This document shows, piece after piece, positions 1-5,085 of a stretch of 23,289 bases of DNA. The notes below the pieces were generated by a model, which was given only the letters and a program-made list of their open reading frames with translations, was not told the origin of the DNA and did no database searches. This DNA comes from a virus. The number at the start of each line of letters is the position of its first letter. Within the stretch, counting starts at the first letter, position 1. The DNA is taken from the IMG/VR virus record IMGVR_UViG_3300035698_005308, positions 1 to 23,289 of that record; one strand, written 5' to 3'. Made by a program: the position numbers and the translations under genes.

Positions 1-457
1 CCCAAGCCTCAACAGATGAATTCTCCCGAGCCACAACAGATGAATTATCCCAAGCCTCAACAGATGAATTCCCCCAAGCCTCAACAAATGAATTCCTCTG
101 AGCCACAACAAATGAATTCTTAACAAAAATCCTTTGTCCTCGGCGTTTTTGCCAACTTTTATCGTTGATAATAAACCGTTCATCAATTACTCTTTTTAAT
201 GCTTCTTTCATTTCCTTTTCAGCAAATTCCCCACTAAACCATTCAGGCTTGTAATCTTGGTCAACTCGTATCCCCCAATTATTCATATTGTGATTAAAAA
301 TATCTCCATCTTTTGGCGATAATTCAACACGAACAAAATCGGGATTTCGAGTATCATCTTTTAACCTTGCTTTTTTGATTAAATCTTCGTGGTTGTCAGA
401 ATCTAAATCGTAAAGTGTTTTGTTTTTTGTGATTACCCCTGAGAAAAATTGACACAT
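1..457 (-). CDS. Partial phage protein with C-terminal 8-residue tandem repeats
   Basis: The start ATG is at 457..455, with AAAGGAGC about 5 bases upstream. The frame stays open to the left edge, so the C-terminus is missing. About 152 codons are visible. The N-terminus reads MCQFFSGVIT, followed by HEDLIKKARLKDD and FVRVELSPKDGD, then a charged helical stretch (EWFSGEFAEKEMKEALKRV). I have a general memory of phage proteins that start this way, but I know no function for them. From about residue 112 the sequence becomes repeats of the form NSSVEAWx, five copies before the edge. Alternating small and hydrophobic residues in such repeats suit a solenoid or beta-helix. The gene begins 14 bases after the stop of the hydrolase gene, so it is probably in the same operon. 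The function is unknown. The reading frame is secure because the repeats are multiples of three and the frame is open throughout. Confidence 0.8.
   Translation of the reverse strand, partial: MCQFFSGVITKNKTLYDLDSDNHEDLIKKARLKDDTRNPDFVRVELSPKDGDIFNHNMNNWGIRVDQDYKPEWFSGEFAEKEMKEALKRVIDERFIINDKSWQKRRGQRIFVKNSFVVAQRNSFVEAWGNSSVEAWDNSSVVARENSSVEAW
3..120 (-). repeat. 24-bp coding tandem repeat, about five copies
   Basis: Units start at 3, 27, 51, 75 and 99, each 24 bases long, and the last is cut to 22. All five contain GATGAATT or AATGAATT in phase, and four contain an EcoRI-like GAATTC. Read on the minus strand they encode NSSVEAW plus one variable residue (G, D, E, R). Copies differ at only a few positions, such as Ser/Phe at residue 3, Glu/Val at residue 5 and Trp/Arg/Gln at residue 7. 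The array continues beyond the left edge to an unknown length. Confidence 0.95.
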
Positions 458-471
458 TTTAGCTCCTTTGT

Positions 472-963
472 TTAATTTCTGTTTTCATAATAAAATTTTA
501 ACTTTCCTATTTGACAAATAAACGCCATACTTTGCGACCAGTAAGGCTCTACTGAAATATCATAGTAGTGGGTAACTTCGGGCAAATCGTGTCTCTCAAG
601 GGCAATTTTGAGCGATTGTGAGGCTTTGGCAAGCTCTCTCTGAGTGCGTTTTGTCATCTTTTCGTGAATCCCCTTATTCCAACAGCTAAACTGGTATTTC
701 TGTAAACAGATTTCTTCTGGCGTTTTATTCCATTCTTTTGCCCTAGTTAAAATACATTGAGCAACCATTACCTGAGCTTCTAATGATTCCCCGGAAGATT
801 CATAAGCGATCGTTTCTACAACAATATCACTAGCCCAGGCCGGTTTTAAATCTACCAGTATCAACACCAAAGCAAATATAACCGCAACAACAAGAGCGAT
901 TATAAATATAGGAAAGAAGTAATAAAAGAAATTATCAATTATTTCTTTGAACAATCTTTTCAT
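472..963 (-). CDS. SleB-like cell wall hydrolase with N-terminal membrane segment (probable endolysin)
   Basis: This 163-residue protein has a hydrophobic segment at about residues 11-37, followed by PAWAS, which could be either a signal peptidase site or the end of a signal-arrest-release anchor. From about residue 48 it matches the Hydrolase_2/SleB pattern: IAYESSGESLEAQVMVAQCI, with the Glu of the YESSGE motif in the position of the family's catalytic Glu, then TPEEIC, QFSCWN, HYYD and PYW near the C-terminus. The family cleaves peptidoglycan glycan strands, so I infer that this is the lysin, exported by the host Sec system. The start overlaps the stop of the upstream small gene as ATGA (960..963), which indicates translational coupling. 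An alternative role is a virion-associated muralytic enzyme, but the membrane segment favours lysis. Confidence 0.82.
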   Translation of the reverse strand: MKRLFKEIIDNFFYYFFPIFIIALVVAVIFALVLILVDLKPAWASDIVVETIAYESSGESLEAQVMVAQCILTRAKEWNKTPEEICLQKYQFSCWNKGIHEKMTKRTQRELAKASQSLKIALERHDLPEVTHYYDISVEPYWSQSMAFICQIGKLKFYYENRN

Positions 964-1133
964 AGCGCTATCAAATTATGTTTTTCGATACATTTAATAT
1001 CATCCTCAATATCCAACATCTCATTCCTCAAGGCTTCTTTTACAACATAACCGATTTTCTCATCACCTAACAAAGAAACGATATTATCTCTTTTTGCCAA
1101 AAGACTATGAAGTTCTAACTTATCAATAAGCAT
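960..1133 (-). CDS. Small helical hypothetical protein
   Basis: A 57-residue protein beginning MLIDKLELHSLLAKRDNIVS. I chose the ATG at 1133 because GGAGGTG sits 5-11 bases upstream. A longer reading from the TTG at 1145 would begin inside that ribosome site. The protein is predicted all-helical and charged (EALRNEMLDIEDDIKCIEKH), with no membrane segment. It lies directly downstream of the pseudoknot RNA at 1152..1248 and is coupled by an ATGA overlap to the SleB-like hydrolase, so anything that controls its translation would also control the lysin. I do not recognise the family. Confidence 0.72.
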   Translation of the reverse strand: MLIDKLELHSLLAKRDNIVSLLGDEKIGYVVKEALRNEMLDIEDDIKCIEKHNLIAL

Positions 1134-1151
1134 AAACACCTCCAAATAAGC

Positions 1152-1248
1152 GAGGCCGTAAGTATGCCGCTAGACAAAAAAGAGCAGCGTTCAAACTTCG
1201 ACTGCTCTTTATACTTACGACCTCTGTTAATTTGGTTAAGCCTAGCGG
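1152..1248 (-). promoter_or_regulatory. Pseudoknotted leader RNA upstream of the lysin operon
   Basis: Read 5' to 3' on the minus strand, this contains three helices. P1 pairs 1248..1240 with 1175..1167 (9 bp). P2 pairs 1224..1211 with 1165..1152 (14 bp). P3 pairs 1210..1202 with 1187..1179 (9 bp) around a 14-base loop. P1 and P2 cross, giving an H-type pseudoknot with P3 stacked directly on P2. The single imperfect position in P1 (1241/1174) and in P2 (1220/1156) is a G-U pair on the minus strand but a mismatch on the plus strand, and the same holds for a possible tenth P3 pair (1201/1188). The structure therefore belongs to the RNA transcribed from the minus strand. It ends 9 bases before GGAGGTG of the next gene. 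Cis-regulation of translation or termination is inferred. I do not match it to a known riboswitch class. Confidence 0.72.
1176..1210 (-). terminator. Terminator-like hairpin inside the pseudoknot element
   Basis: On the minus strand the P3 helix AAAGAGCAG / CTGCTCTTT is followed by a run of Ts (TTTTTT counting the end of the stem). This is the layout of an intrinsic terminator for the ribbon-helix-helix gene. The loop is long (14 bases) and the stem only about half GC, so it may be weak or conditional. It is also the inner arm of the larger pseudoknot, which raises the possibility of a termination/readthrough switch. Confidence 0.4.
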
Positions 1249-1260
1249 ACTTTTTATTCA

Positions 1261-1425
1261 TTAGAGTTTTATCTTTTTTGATTTTAAATAATTTAATAAT
1301 GCGGCATCGATTAAAAATCGAATGAGCTTTCCTTCTCTTTTGGATAACTCAATAATTTTAAGATAGAGTTTTTTGTTTACTCTTGTGGGTTGGCTTTCTT
1401 CAAGTTTAAATTGTGTTGTTCGCAT
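1261..1425 (-). CDS. Ribbon-helix-helix (Arc/MetJ-type) small regulator
   Basis: A 54-residue basic protein starting MRTTQFKLEE. The segment PTRVNKKLYLKIIELSKREG, followed by an amphipathic helix (LIRFLIDAALLNYLKSKK), fits the ribbon-helix-helix DNA-binding fold: a short N-terminal strand and two helices. I chose the ATG at 1425. The in-frame ATG at 1446 lies upstream of the -10 box of the promoter that appears to drive the gene, so it could not be on that transcript. With the ATG only 9 bases beyond the -10 box the mRNA would be leaderless or nearly so, and indeed there is no Shine-Dalgarno sequence. It probably acts as a dimeric repressor of phage or host promoters. The target is unknown and an antitoxin-like role is possible, but no toxin partner is evident next to it. 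Confidence 0.68.
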   Translation of the reverse strand: MRTTQFKLEESQPTRVNKKLYLKIIELSKREGKLIRFLIDAALLNYLKSKKIKL

Positions 1426-1434
1426 GACAGTAAA

Positions 1435-1463
1435 AATATAACACATGCTGTATTAAAAGTCAA
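1435..1463 (-). promoter_or_regulatory. Sigma70-type promoter of the ribbon-helix-helix gene
   Basis: On the minus strand TTGACT (1463..1458) is followed after 17 bases by TATATT (1440..1435). This is close to the TTGACA-17-TATAAT consensus. The expected transcription start falls at about 1429..1425, right at the ATG of the regulator. It is one of only two strong promoter matches I see in the window. Confidence 0.72.
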
Positions 1464-1519
1464 CACTTATTTACAAATCTTTTTGGAAGTTAAAACAGCA
1501 ACGAGGAATGTTTTTTTAA

Positions 1520-1591
1520 AACGACCAGCAGTTAAATCATTTACAGGTTAAGACGTCTCATCCCCCATAGTAAAACTGATTGCTGGCCGTT
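1520..1591 (-). other. Long imperfect hairpin between lysis genes and the regulator promoter
   Basis: AACGACCAGCA at 1520..1530 pairs with 1581..1591 over 11 bp. The one imperfect position (1524/1587) is a G-U on the minus strand only. After a bulge the stem continues with 1536..1539 against 1577..1580 and 1540..1544 against 1570..1574. The 25-base loop holds a run of Gs (minus strand) that could pair with 1510..1503 downstream, though with two G-U pairs that extra helix could be chance. Position just after the stop of the 56-residue gene suggests a 3' processing or termination structure. There is only a short T run after it. Confidence 0.5.
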
Positions 1592-1606
1592 AATTGGCCG
1601 TTAATT
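1585..1606. repeat. 11-bp tandem direct repeat
   Basis: GGCCGTTAATT occurs twice back to back (1585..1595 and 1596..1606). The stop codon of the 56-residue gene lies in the second copy, and the first copy contributes one arm of the hairpin at 1520..1591. It looks like a small duplication. Confidence 0.9.
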
Positions 1607-1771
1607 ATTTGCGCCTTTTGCTACTCCTTTTACTGCTCCTTCTGCTGCGGATTTTACAATCTCTGAAAGCAAACTTCTGAATCTGATTCTATATTCTTCC
1701 TTTTTTTCTTTGGAAATATTAGGACTTCCTATAACCTTTTCAAAAATAATCCCAAGCAATTTAAAAATCAC
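1601..1771 (-). CDS. Short gene with GTG start, 56 residues, unknown
   Basis: The GTG at 1771..1769 overlaps the TAG of the upstream gene by one base (TAGTG), with AGAGGA about 5 bases upstream. The product begins MIFKLLGIIFEKVIGSPNIS, continues with a lysine/glutamate-rich helix, and ends in an Ala/Gly-rich segment (SAAEGAVKGVAKGANN). The N-terminal helix is amphipathic and hydrophobic, but I see no clear transmembrane span, so a holin assignment would be a guess. The tight stop/start coupling with a good ribosome site is the main reason to call it real. No family is recognised. Confidence 0.65.
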   Translation of the reverse strand: MIFKLLGIIFEKVIGSPNISKEKKEEYRIRFRSLLSEIVKSAAEGAVKGVAKGANN

Positions 1772-2301
1772 TAGTCCTCTATTATATAACCAAACAATTC
1801 CATTTCTTTAACCCCTTTAAAAAGTTGATTCCATTCGCTTGGAGTAGAATGTCTGGGCCCGAAAACCTCTAATATAGTAATTATTCTTTCTCTGACTCGT
1901 TCACTACAGTACCGAGTCCATGAATTATTTAGCTTTCTTGTCCATCTAAAAGGTAAAAGTTGGCCTAAGAGACCAATAAAGTCGTAGCGCCTTTTCCACC
2001 AAGATTCCTGTAATTCTAGGCCAATGCAATCTTTCCATAGTTGTTTTTCGTTTTTATCTAATATTGGTTTCCAAAATTTAAGAGTAATATGCGGTTTGAG
2101 GTATTTTTCGATTGGCACTTCCCGAAAACCCTTAAAATCCTGTGAGGCAAAATGGGTAAGTTTGTGAAGCTCTTGAATGTGATTATAATTCCCTCTGGAA
2201 TGCGCCTTTATAATCCAACTCATAAAACCTCTACGGTCATCCACTAAACATATTAAGGGTAAGTCAGATTCTTTAATATCACTTATTTTTATCCTGCTCA
2301 T
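1771..2301 (-). CDS. Permuted NlpC/P60 (YiiX-like) papain-fold protein
   Basis: This 176-residue protein carries the layout I associate with YiiX/YebB-like permuted NlpC/P60 enzymes. A GNYNHI motif puts a candidate catalytic His at about residue 41. A YDFIGLLGQLLPF segment follows at about residues 105-118, then an NNSWTRYCSERV motif with the candidate nucleophile Cys at about residue 132. Such proteins hydrolyse peptide, amide or thioester bonds. In phages they occur near lysis genes or as virion-borne wall-degrading factors. The start at 2301 has AGGAGAG upstream and overlaps the preceding gene by 23 bases. There is no signal peptide, so the protein acts in the cytoplasm or travels another way. 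The assignment rests on motif spacing, not on overall identity, and a non-catalytic relative cannot be excluded. Confidence 0.6.
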   Translation of the reverse strand: MSRIKISDIKESDLPLICLVDDRRGFMSWIIKAHSRGNYNHIQELHKLTHFASQDFKGFREVPIEKYLKPHITLKFWKPILDKNEKQLWKDCIGLELQESWWKRRYDFIGLLGQLLPFRWTRKLNNSWTRYCSERVRERIITILEVFGPRHSTPSEWNQLFKGVKEMELFGYIIED

Positions 2302-2467
2302 GGCTCTCTCTCCTAGTATCTACCAATTCCCCTATGATTTCCCATCCCCTGTCAAGCATTAACTCGGTTTCACCCATTACCGGCATATTGCTTTCAAGTG
2401 CCATCCTTTGAATTTCCAGCAATGCGTCAATTATTTTTTCTTTAAGTAGTATTATTTCTTTTGACAA
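2279..2467 (-). CDS. Small helical protein, TTG start
   Basis: A 62-residue charged protein (MSKEIILLKEKIIDALLEIQ at the start). The TTG at 2467 is supported by AGAGGA with 5 bases spacing, and no suitable ATG lies nearby. It overlaps the previous gene by 26 bases and the next by 23 bases. It is probably helical and soluble. In a phage lysis region such small overlapping genes are often accessory regulators, but I do not recognise this one. Confidence 0.62.
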   Translation of the reverse strand: MSKEIILLKEKIIDALLEIQRMALESNMPVMGETELMLDRGWEIIGELVDTRRESHEQDKNK

Positions 2468-2621
2468 CTTTATCCTCTATCTTCCTCGCTAATATCTCAA
2501 GCTGTTTAATATCTTGTTTTGTATTCTGTTCCATACTTTGTTTGAGATTATTAATTACCAATAATATAGTCTTAAACTGGTCATGGTCGTTTTGTTTGTC
2601 TAGGTCGAAATTATCTTCCAT
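2442..2621 (-). CDS. Short coiled-coil protein, 59 residues
   Basis: ATG at 2621..2619, TAA at 2444..2442. The protein begins MEDNFDLDKQNDHDQFKTIL and continues as one amphipathic helix (LVINNLKQSMEQNTKQDIKQ, then LEILARKIEDKVVK). Its start lies inside the last codons of the XhlA-like gene (11-base overlap) and its end inside the next gene (26-base overlap). Upstream, AAGG sits about 10 bases away, a weak ribosome site that overlap coupling may compensate. The function is unknown. A helical partner of the XhlA-like protein is possible. Confidence 0.58.
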   Translation of the reverse strand: MEDNFDLDKQNDHDQFKTILLVINNLKQSMEQNTKQDIKQLEILARKIEDKVVKRNNTT

Positions 2622-2850
2622 TTGTAAATAACCTTATAGTAAAACCAATTAAACTTGAAAAAATTAAAAATATTAAAGTAGCATGAATTTTATTATGTAT
2701 CTTTAGGGATTTTACATCATCCTTTATCTCATTCAAACCATCCATCTTATTGCAAAGATGTTTTAGGGTTAAGGTAGTCTTTGTTTTGTAATGAACATCA
2801 TCTTTAATATCTTCTAACTCCTGTGAGGTAAGGGTAATTTCATCTGCCAT
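2611..2850 (-). CDS. XhlA-like coiled-coil protein with C-terminal membrane anchor (holin-associated)
   Basis: A 79-residue protein starting MADEITLTSQELEDIKDDVH at the ATG at 2850, chosen because GGAGGCGT stands directly upstream. A longer reading from a TTG would start inside that site. Residues about 10-55 form a charged helix or coiled coil. Residues about 56-76 (IHATLIFLIFSSLIGFTIRL) form one membrane span, followed by a short basic tail. This is the architecture of the XhlA/haemolysin-like accessory holin family of phages, and it lies at the start of the lysis gene run. It is probably a cytoplasmic-membrane protein involved in lysis timing. A tail-tape or general membrane anchor role cannot be excluded. 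Confidence 0.6.
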   Translation of the reverse strand: MADEITLTSQELEDIKDDVHYKTKTTLTLKHLCNKMDGLNEIKDDVKSLKIHNKIHATLIFLIFSSLIGFTIRLFTNGR

Positions 2851-2880
2851 ATACGCCTCCAATTAGCTATGCTCCTTCTA

Positions 2881-2933
2881 CTTACCATACTTCGTACCAG
2901 ATGTTGTGAATATTACAATATCTGTCTGGTAAG
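2881..2933. other. Self-complementary intergenic segment
   Basis: CTTACCA (2881..2887) pairs with 2927..2933 over 7 bp, enclosing a 10-bp hairpin 2898..2907 / 2915..2924 with a 7-base loop. On the minus strand an alternative helix, ACCAGA (2930..2925) with TCTGGT (2901..2896), is equally possible. It fills the 87-base gap between the beta-helix gene and the XhlA-like gene. There is no T run, so it is not a classical terminator. It may be an RNA processing or stability element between the fibre and lysis blocks. Confidence 0.45.
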
Positions 2934-2937
2934 CGTG

Positions 2938-4377
2938 TCAAAATACCACCACATGACCTGCTGAACCGCCACCGCCACCGCCTACTGTCAAATCATCTTG
3001 GTCAATTCCGATATTTTGTTTATAATCTCCTGTCAAACCCACCCACTCCCAATAAGGAAATGAAGCATCTAAGGCAGGAGAACCAGCTGTTATGGTAAAA
3101 TCTCCACTACCAGGCTGGTTAAATAATGGGTCAGAAGTTGAATCATTATCTCCTGCTGTTAGACCATTTGTTCCAGCCGTACCATTCCCTTCATAAATAT
3201 TATAATTAAATAGTGGTTTAAAAACTGCCGTTTCTCCACGAAACCCATATTGTCCGTTATCGTGTGCTATGCTACCAATACACAAATTAGTTGAACCAAT
3301 TTCATCAAAACCTTGTGATGTCCCACCTGTATTATTATATGCTATCGAGTTTATTATCCTAAACGAATCCTCTACACCATCTCCAGCATTACTTTCAACA
3401 ACACTATATATAAAATCAGAATCCCCATTTACATTAAGACCATAAGCAGAACTATCATGTATATAAGACCAATATGTCTGAAAGCCAGAACCACTTCCAC
3501 CCGTACTATCAAGGGCATCATCGGTAGAGGTAGCAACTTCAACAAAATAAGCGTGTAAATTACCACTTGTTGCTCCATCAAATCCATAATCACCACAATT
3601 ACTTACTTTAAAATTATAGAAATTTCCACTTTTAATATTATTAACACAATCATCCACGCAATTATCAATCCTAAAGTTATACCAAGACCCACCAGTAGAA
3701 CCATTCCCATCAGCTATAATGCCGTAATTTCTTGCTCCTTCACCATTAAAAAATGGTCTATCTGTTCCATGAGGATTATCACCCCTTGTAGCATTATATC
3801 CAATCCAATTAACATATCTCTGTTTTTCATCCAAAATTTGTGCGGCAGCACTTGTATATGTACCTGCTTTAATAAAAACGTAATTGCTCCTTTCTACCAT
3901 ACCATCAGCGGCAGCTTGGGGAGTTGCTAACGCACCACCAAGATAACCAGTACCAGCAGAAGCATCGCCAACACTTCCACAGGCTCTATCTAATGTTACG
4001 GTATTAGCATTTGTATAAGCTGTTACTTCATAATGTCCTGCGGTAAAATTAGTTCCTGCTGTTATATGAATTAAATTATCTACCATAACGGCAGTAAAAC
4101 CACCAGCGGCAGAAGTTAGTGTAAGCCAACTTGAAGCAGAAGTTGAAGCTAAGTCATTTGTTTGATTGCAACCTGCGGCACACCAATCTTCTTGAGCGGC
4201 ATCTTGTTGCGAATAATCTGTACCAGCTCCACCATTATCATATCCACCACCATTATTATCATTTCCAGTAGTGCGAACTTCCCAAATTGTATCGTATGGT
4301 AATAAAGCAAAACATAGAGAAGGTATTAATAATAGTAAAAAACTACTCAGTATAAACTTCTGCACAATCAATTTCAT
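2938..4377 (-). CDS. Secreted right-handed beta-helix (pectate-lyase-like) protein
   Basis: I chose the ATG at 4377, which follows AAGGAG by 7 bases. An upstream in-frame ATG at 4404 has no ribosome site. The 479-residue product starts MKLIVQKFILSSFLLLLIPS then LCFA, a textbook Sec signal peptide with cleavage after CFA. The rest is rich in Gly, Asn, Asp and Ser, with the repeating short hydrophobic strands of a right-handed parallel beta-helix (DDCVNNIKSGNFYNFKVSNC; GLNVNGDSDFIYSVVESNAG) and a typical SPALDAS turn near the C-terminus. It ends in a Gly-rich stretch. Such proteins bind or cleave polysaccharide, and in phages they are tail spikes. A signal peptide is unexpected for a spike, so export to the host surface is an alternative. 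It overlaps the upstream gene by 35 bases. Confidence 0.75.
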   Translation of the reverse strand: MKLIVQKFILSSFLLLLIPSLCFALLPYDTIWEVRTTGNDNNGGGYDNGGAGTDYSQQDAAQEDWCAAGCNQTNDLASTSASSWLTLTSAAGGFTAVMVDNLIHITAGTNFTAGHYEVTAYTNANTVTLDRACGSVGDASAGTGYLGGALATPQAAADGMVERSNYVFIKAGTYTSAAAQILDEKQRYVNWIGYNATRGDNPHGTDRPFFNGEGARNYGIIADGNGSTGGSWYNFRIDNCVDDCVNNIKSGNFYNFKVSNCGDYGFDGATSGNLHAYFVEVATSTDDALDSTGGSGSGFQTYWSYIHDSSAYGLNVNGDSDFIYSVVESNAGDGVEDSFRIINSIAYNNTGGTSQGFDEIGSTNLCIGSIAHDNGQYGFRGETAVFKPLFNYNIYEGNGTAGTNGLTAGDNDSTSDPLFNQPGSGDFTITAGSPALDASFPYWEWVGLTGDYKQNIGIDQDDLTVGGGGGGSAGHVVVF

Positions 4378-5077
4378 TAAATACTCCTTGTTGTTCAATT
4401 TCACTACATCTATAAGTTATACCCTCAACTTCTTTAAAAACTATTCTACGATGGACAGAAAGACTATTATCAAGAATCCAACTAGGATGAATTTCTACAT
4501 TAACCAAGTTACAACGTCTAAATGTAAGGTTCTCCCCAATAATGGCGTCTGTATGTGGTTCTGCTTGAGAGAAGTTAATTTCTTCTTCCACTATCGTACC
4601 ATCGGGAATAATTACTTTGTGAAATGAATAATTTCTAGCTTTCTTTTTAGTCGGGTCAAAAGGATTTCCTATTTCTGGATTATAATAGACAGTTCCCCTA
4701 TCCTTATCGTTCTTATAATCATTCTTAGCGGGTTTCAATTCTTTATGAATTAACTTTCTCCCTTCTTTATATTTCTTATTTACTTTGTCTACCAATCCTG
4801 TATTCCACAAAGCCAATCTTACTTCTTCACTTTGGTCTGGAGTTAATAATAGGGTTTCATTTATATCTGGTTTAGCGATTTTATCAAATGACCATTCTTC
4901 TTTTATGTAATCTTTGTAAAGTGGATTCTTCTTTACCTTGCCCTTATCATTAATATAATAATACTCTGGTACAACTTCCCATTCCACATTGTTTTTATCT
5001 TTGACTTTATCTTTTGCAAAACAAAGCATAGGGACAGCCATCAATATAAGCAATACTTCAATCCATCTAAGTTTCAT
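4343..5077 (-). CDS. Signal-peptide protein with C-terminal cysteine-containing phage motif
   Basis: A 244-residue protein starting MKLRWIEVLLILMAVPMLCF then AKDK, a clear Sec signal peptide (possibly lipoprotein-like because of the LCFA region, though no strict lipobox is evident). The middle is lysine-rich and hydrophilic. From about residue 165 comes a segment NFSQAEPHTDAIIGENLTFR followed by CNLVNVEI, a pattern I recall from phage accessory proteins located among fibre genes. Its function is not known to me. The start at 5077 has AAGGAGATAT, which overlaps the stop of the fibre gene. The end overlaps the beta-helix gene by 35 bases. Confidence 0.65.
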   Translation of the reverse strand: MKLRWIEVLLILMAVPMLCFAKDKVKDKNNVEWEVVPEYYYINDKGKVKKNPLYKDYIKEEWSFDKIAKPDINETLLLTPDQSEEVRLALWNTGLVDKVNKKYKEGRKLIHKELKPAKNDYKNDKDRGTVYYNPEIGNPFDPTKKKARNYSFHKVIIPDGTIVEEEINFSQAEPHTDAIIGENLTFRRCNLVNVEIHPSWILDNSLSVHRRIVFKEVEGITYRCSEIEQQGVFNEIDCAEVYTE

Positions 5078-5085
5078 ATATCTCC

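Noticed and set aside
1-120. CRISPR array
   Set aside because: The 24-base units are directly adjacent without spacers, are coding in one frame and differ by codon-type changes.
960-1145. Start of the 57-residue gene at TTG 1145
   Set aside because: That start lies within the ribosome site GGAGGTG of the ATG at 1133, which has proper spacing.
1152-1248. HDV-like self-cleaving ribozyme
   Set aside because: Helix order is similar (P1, P2, P3 nested pseudoknot), but only one base separates P1 and P2 3' strands, so there is no P4 and no J4/2 with a catalytic C. P1 and P2 are also longer than usual.
1426-1446. Start of the ribbon-helix-helix gene at ATG 1446
   Set aside because: It is upstream of the -10 box of its own promoter and has no ribosome site.
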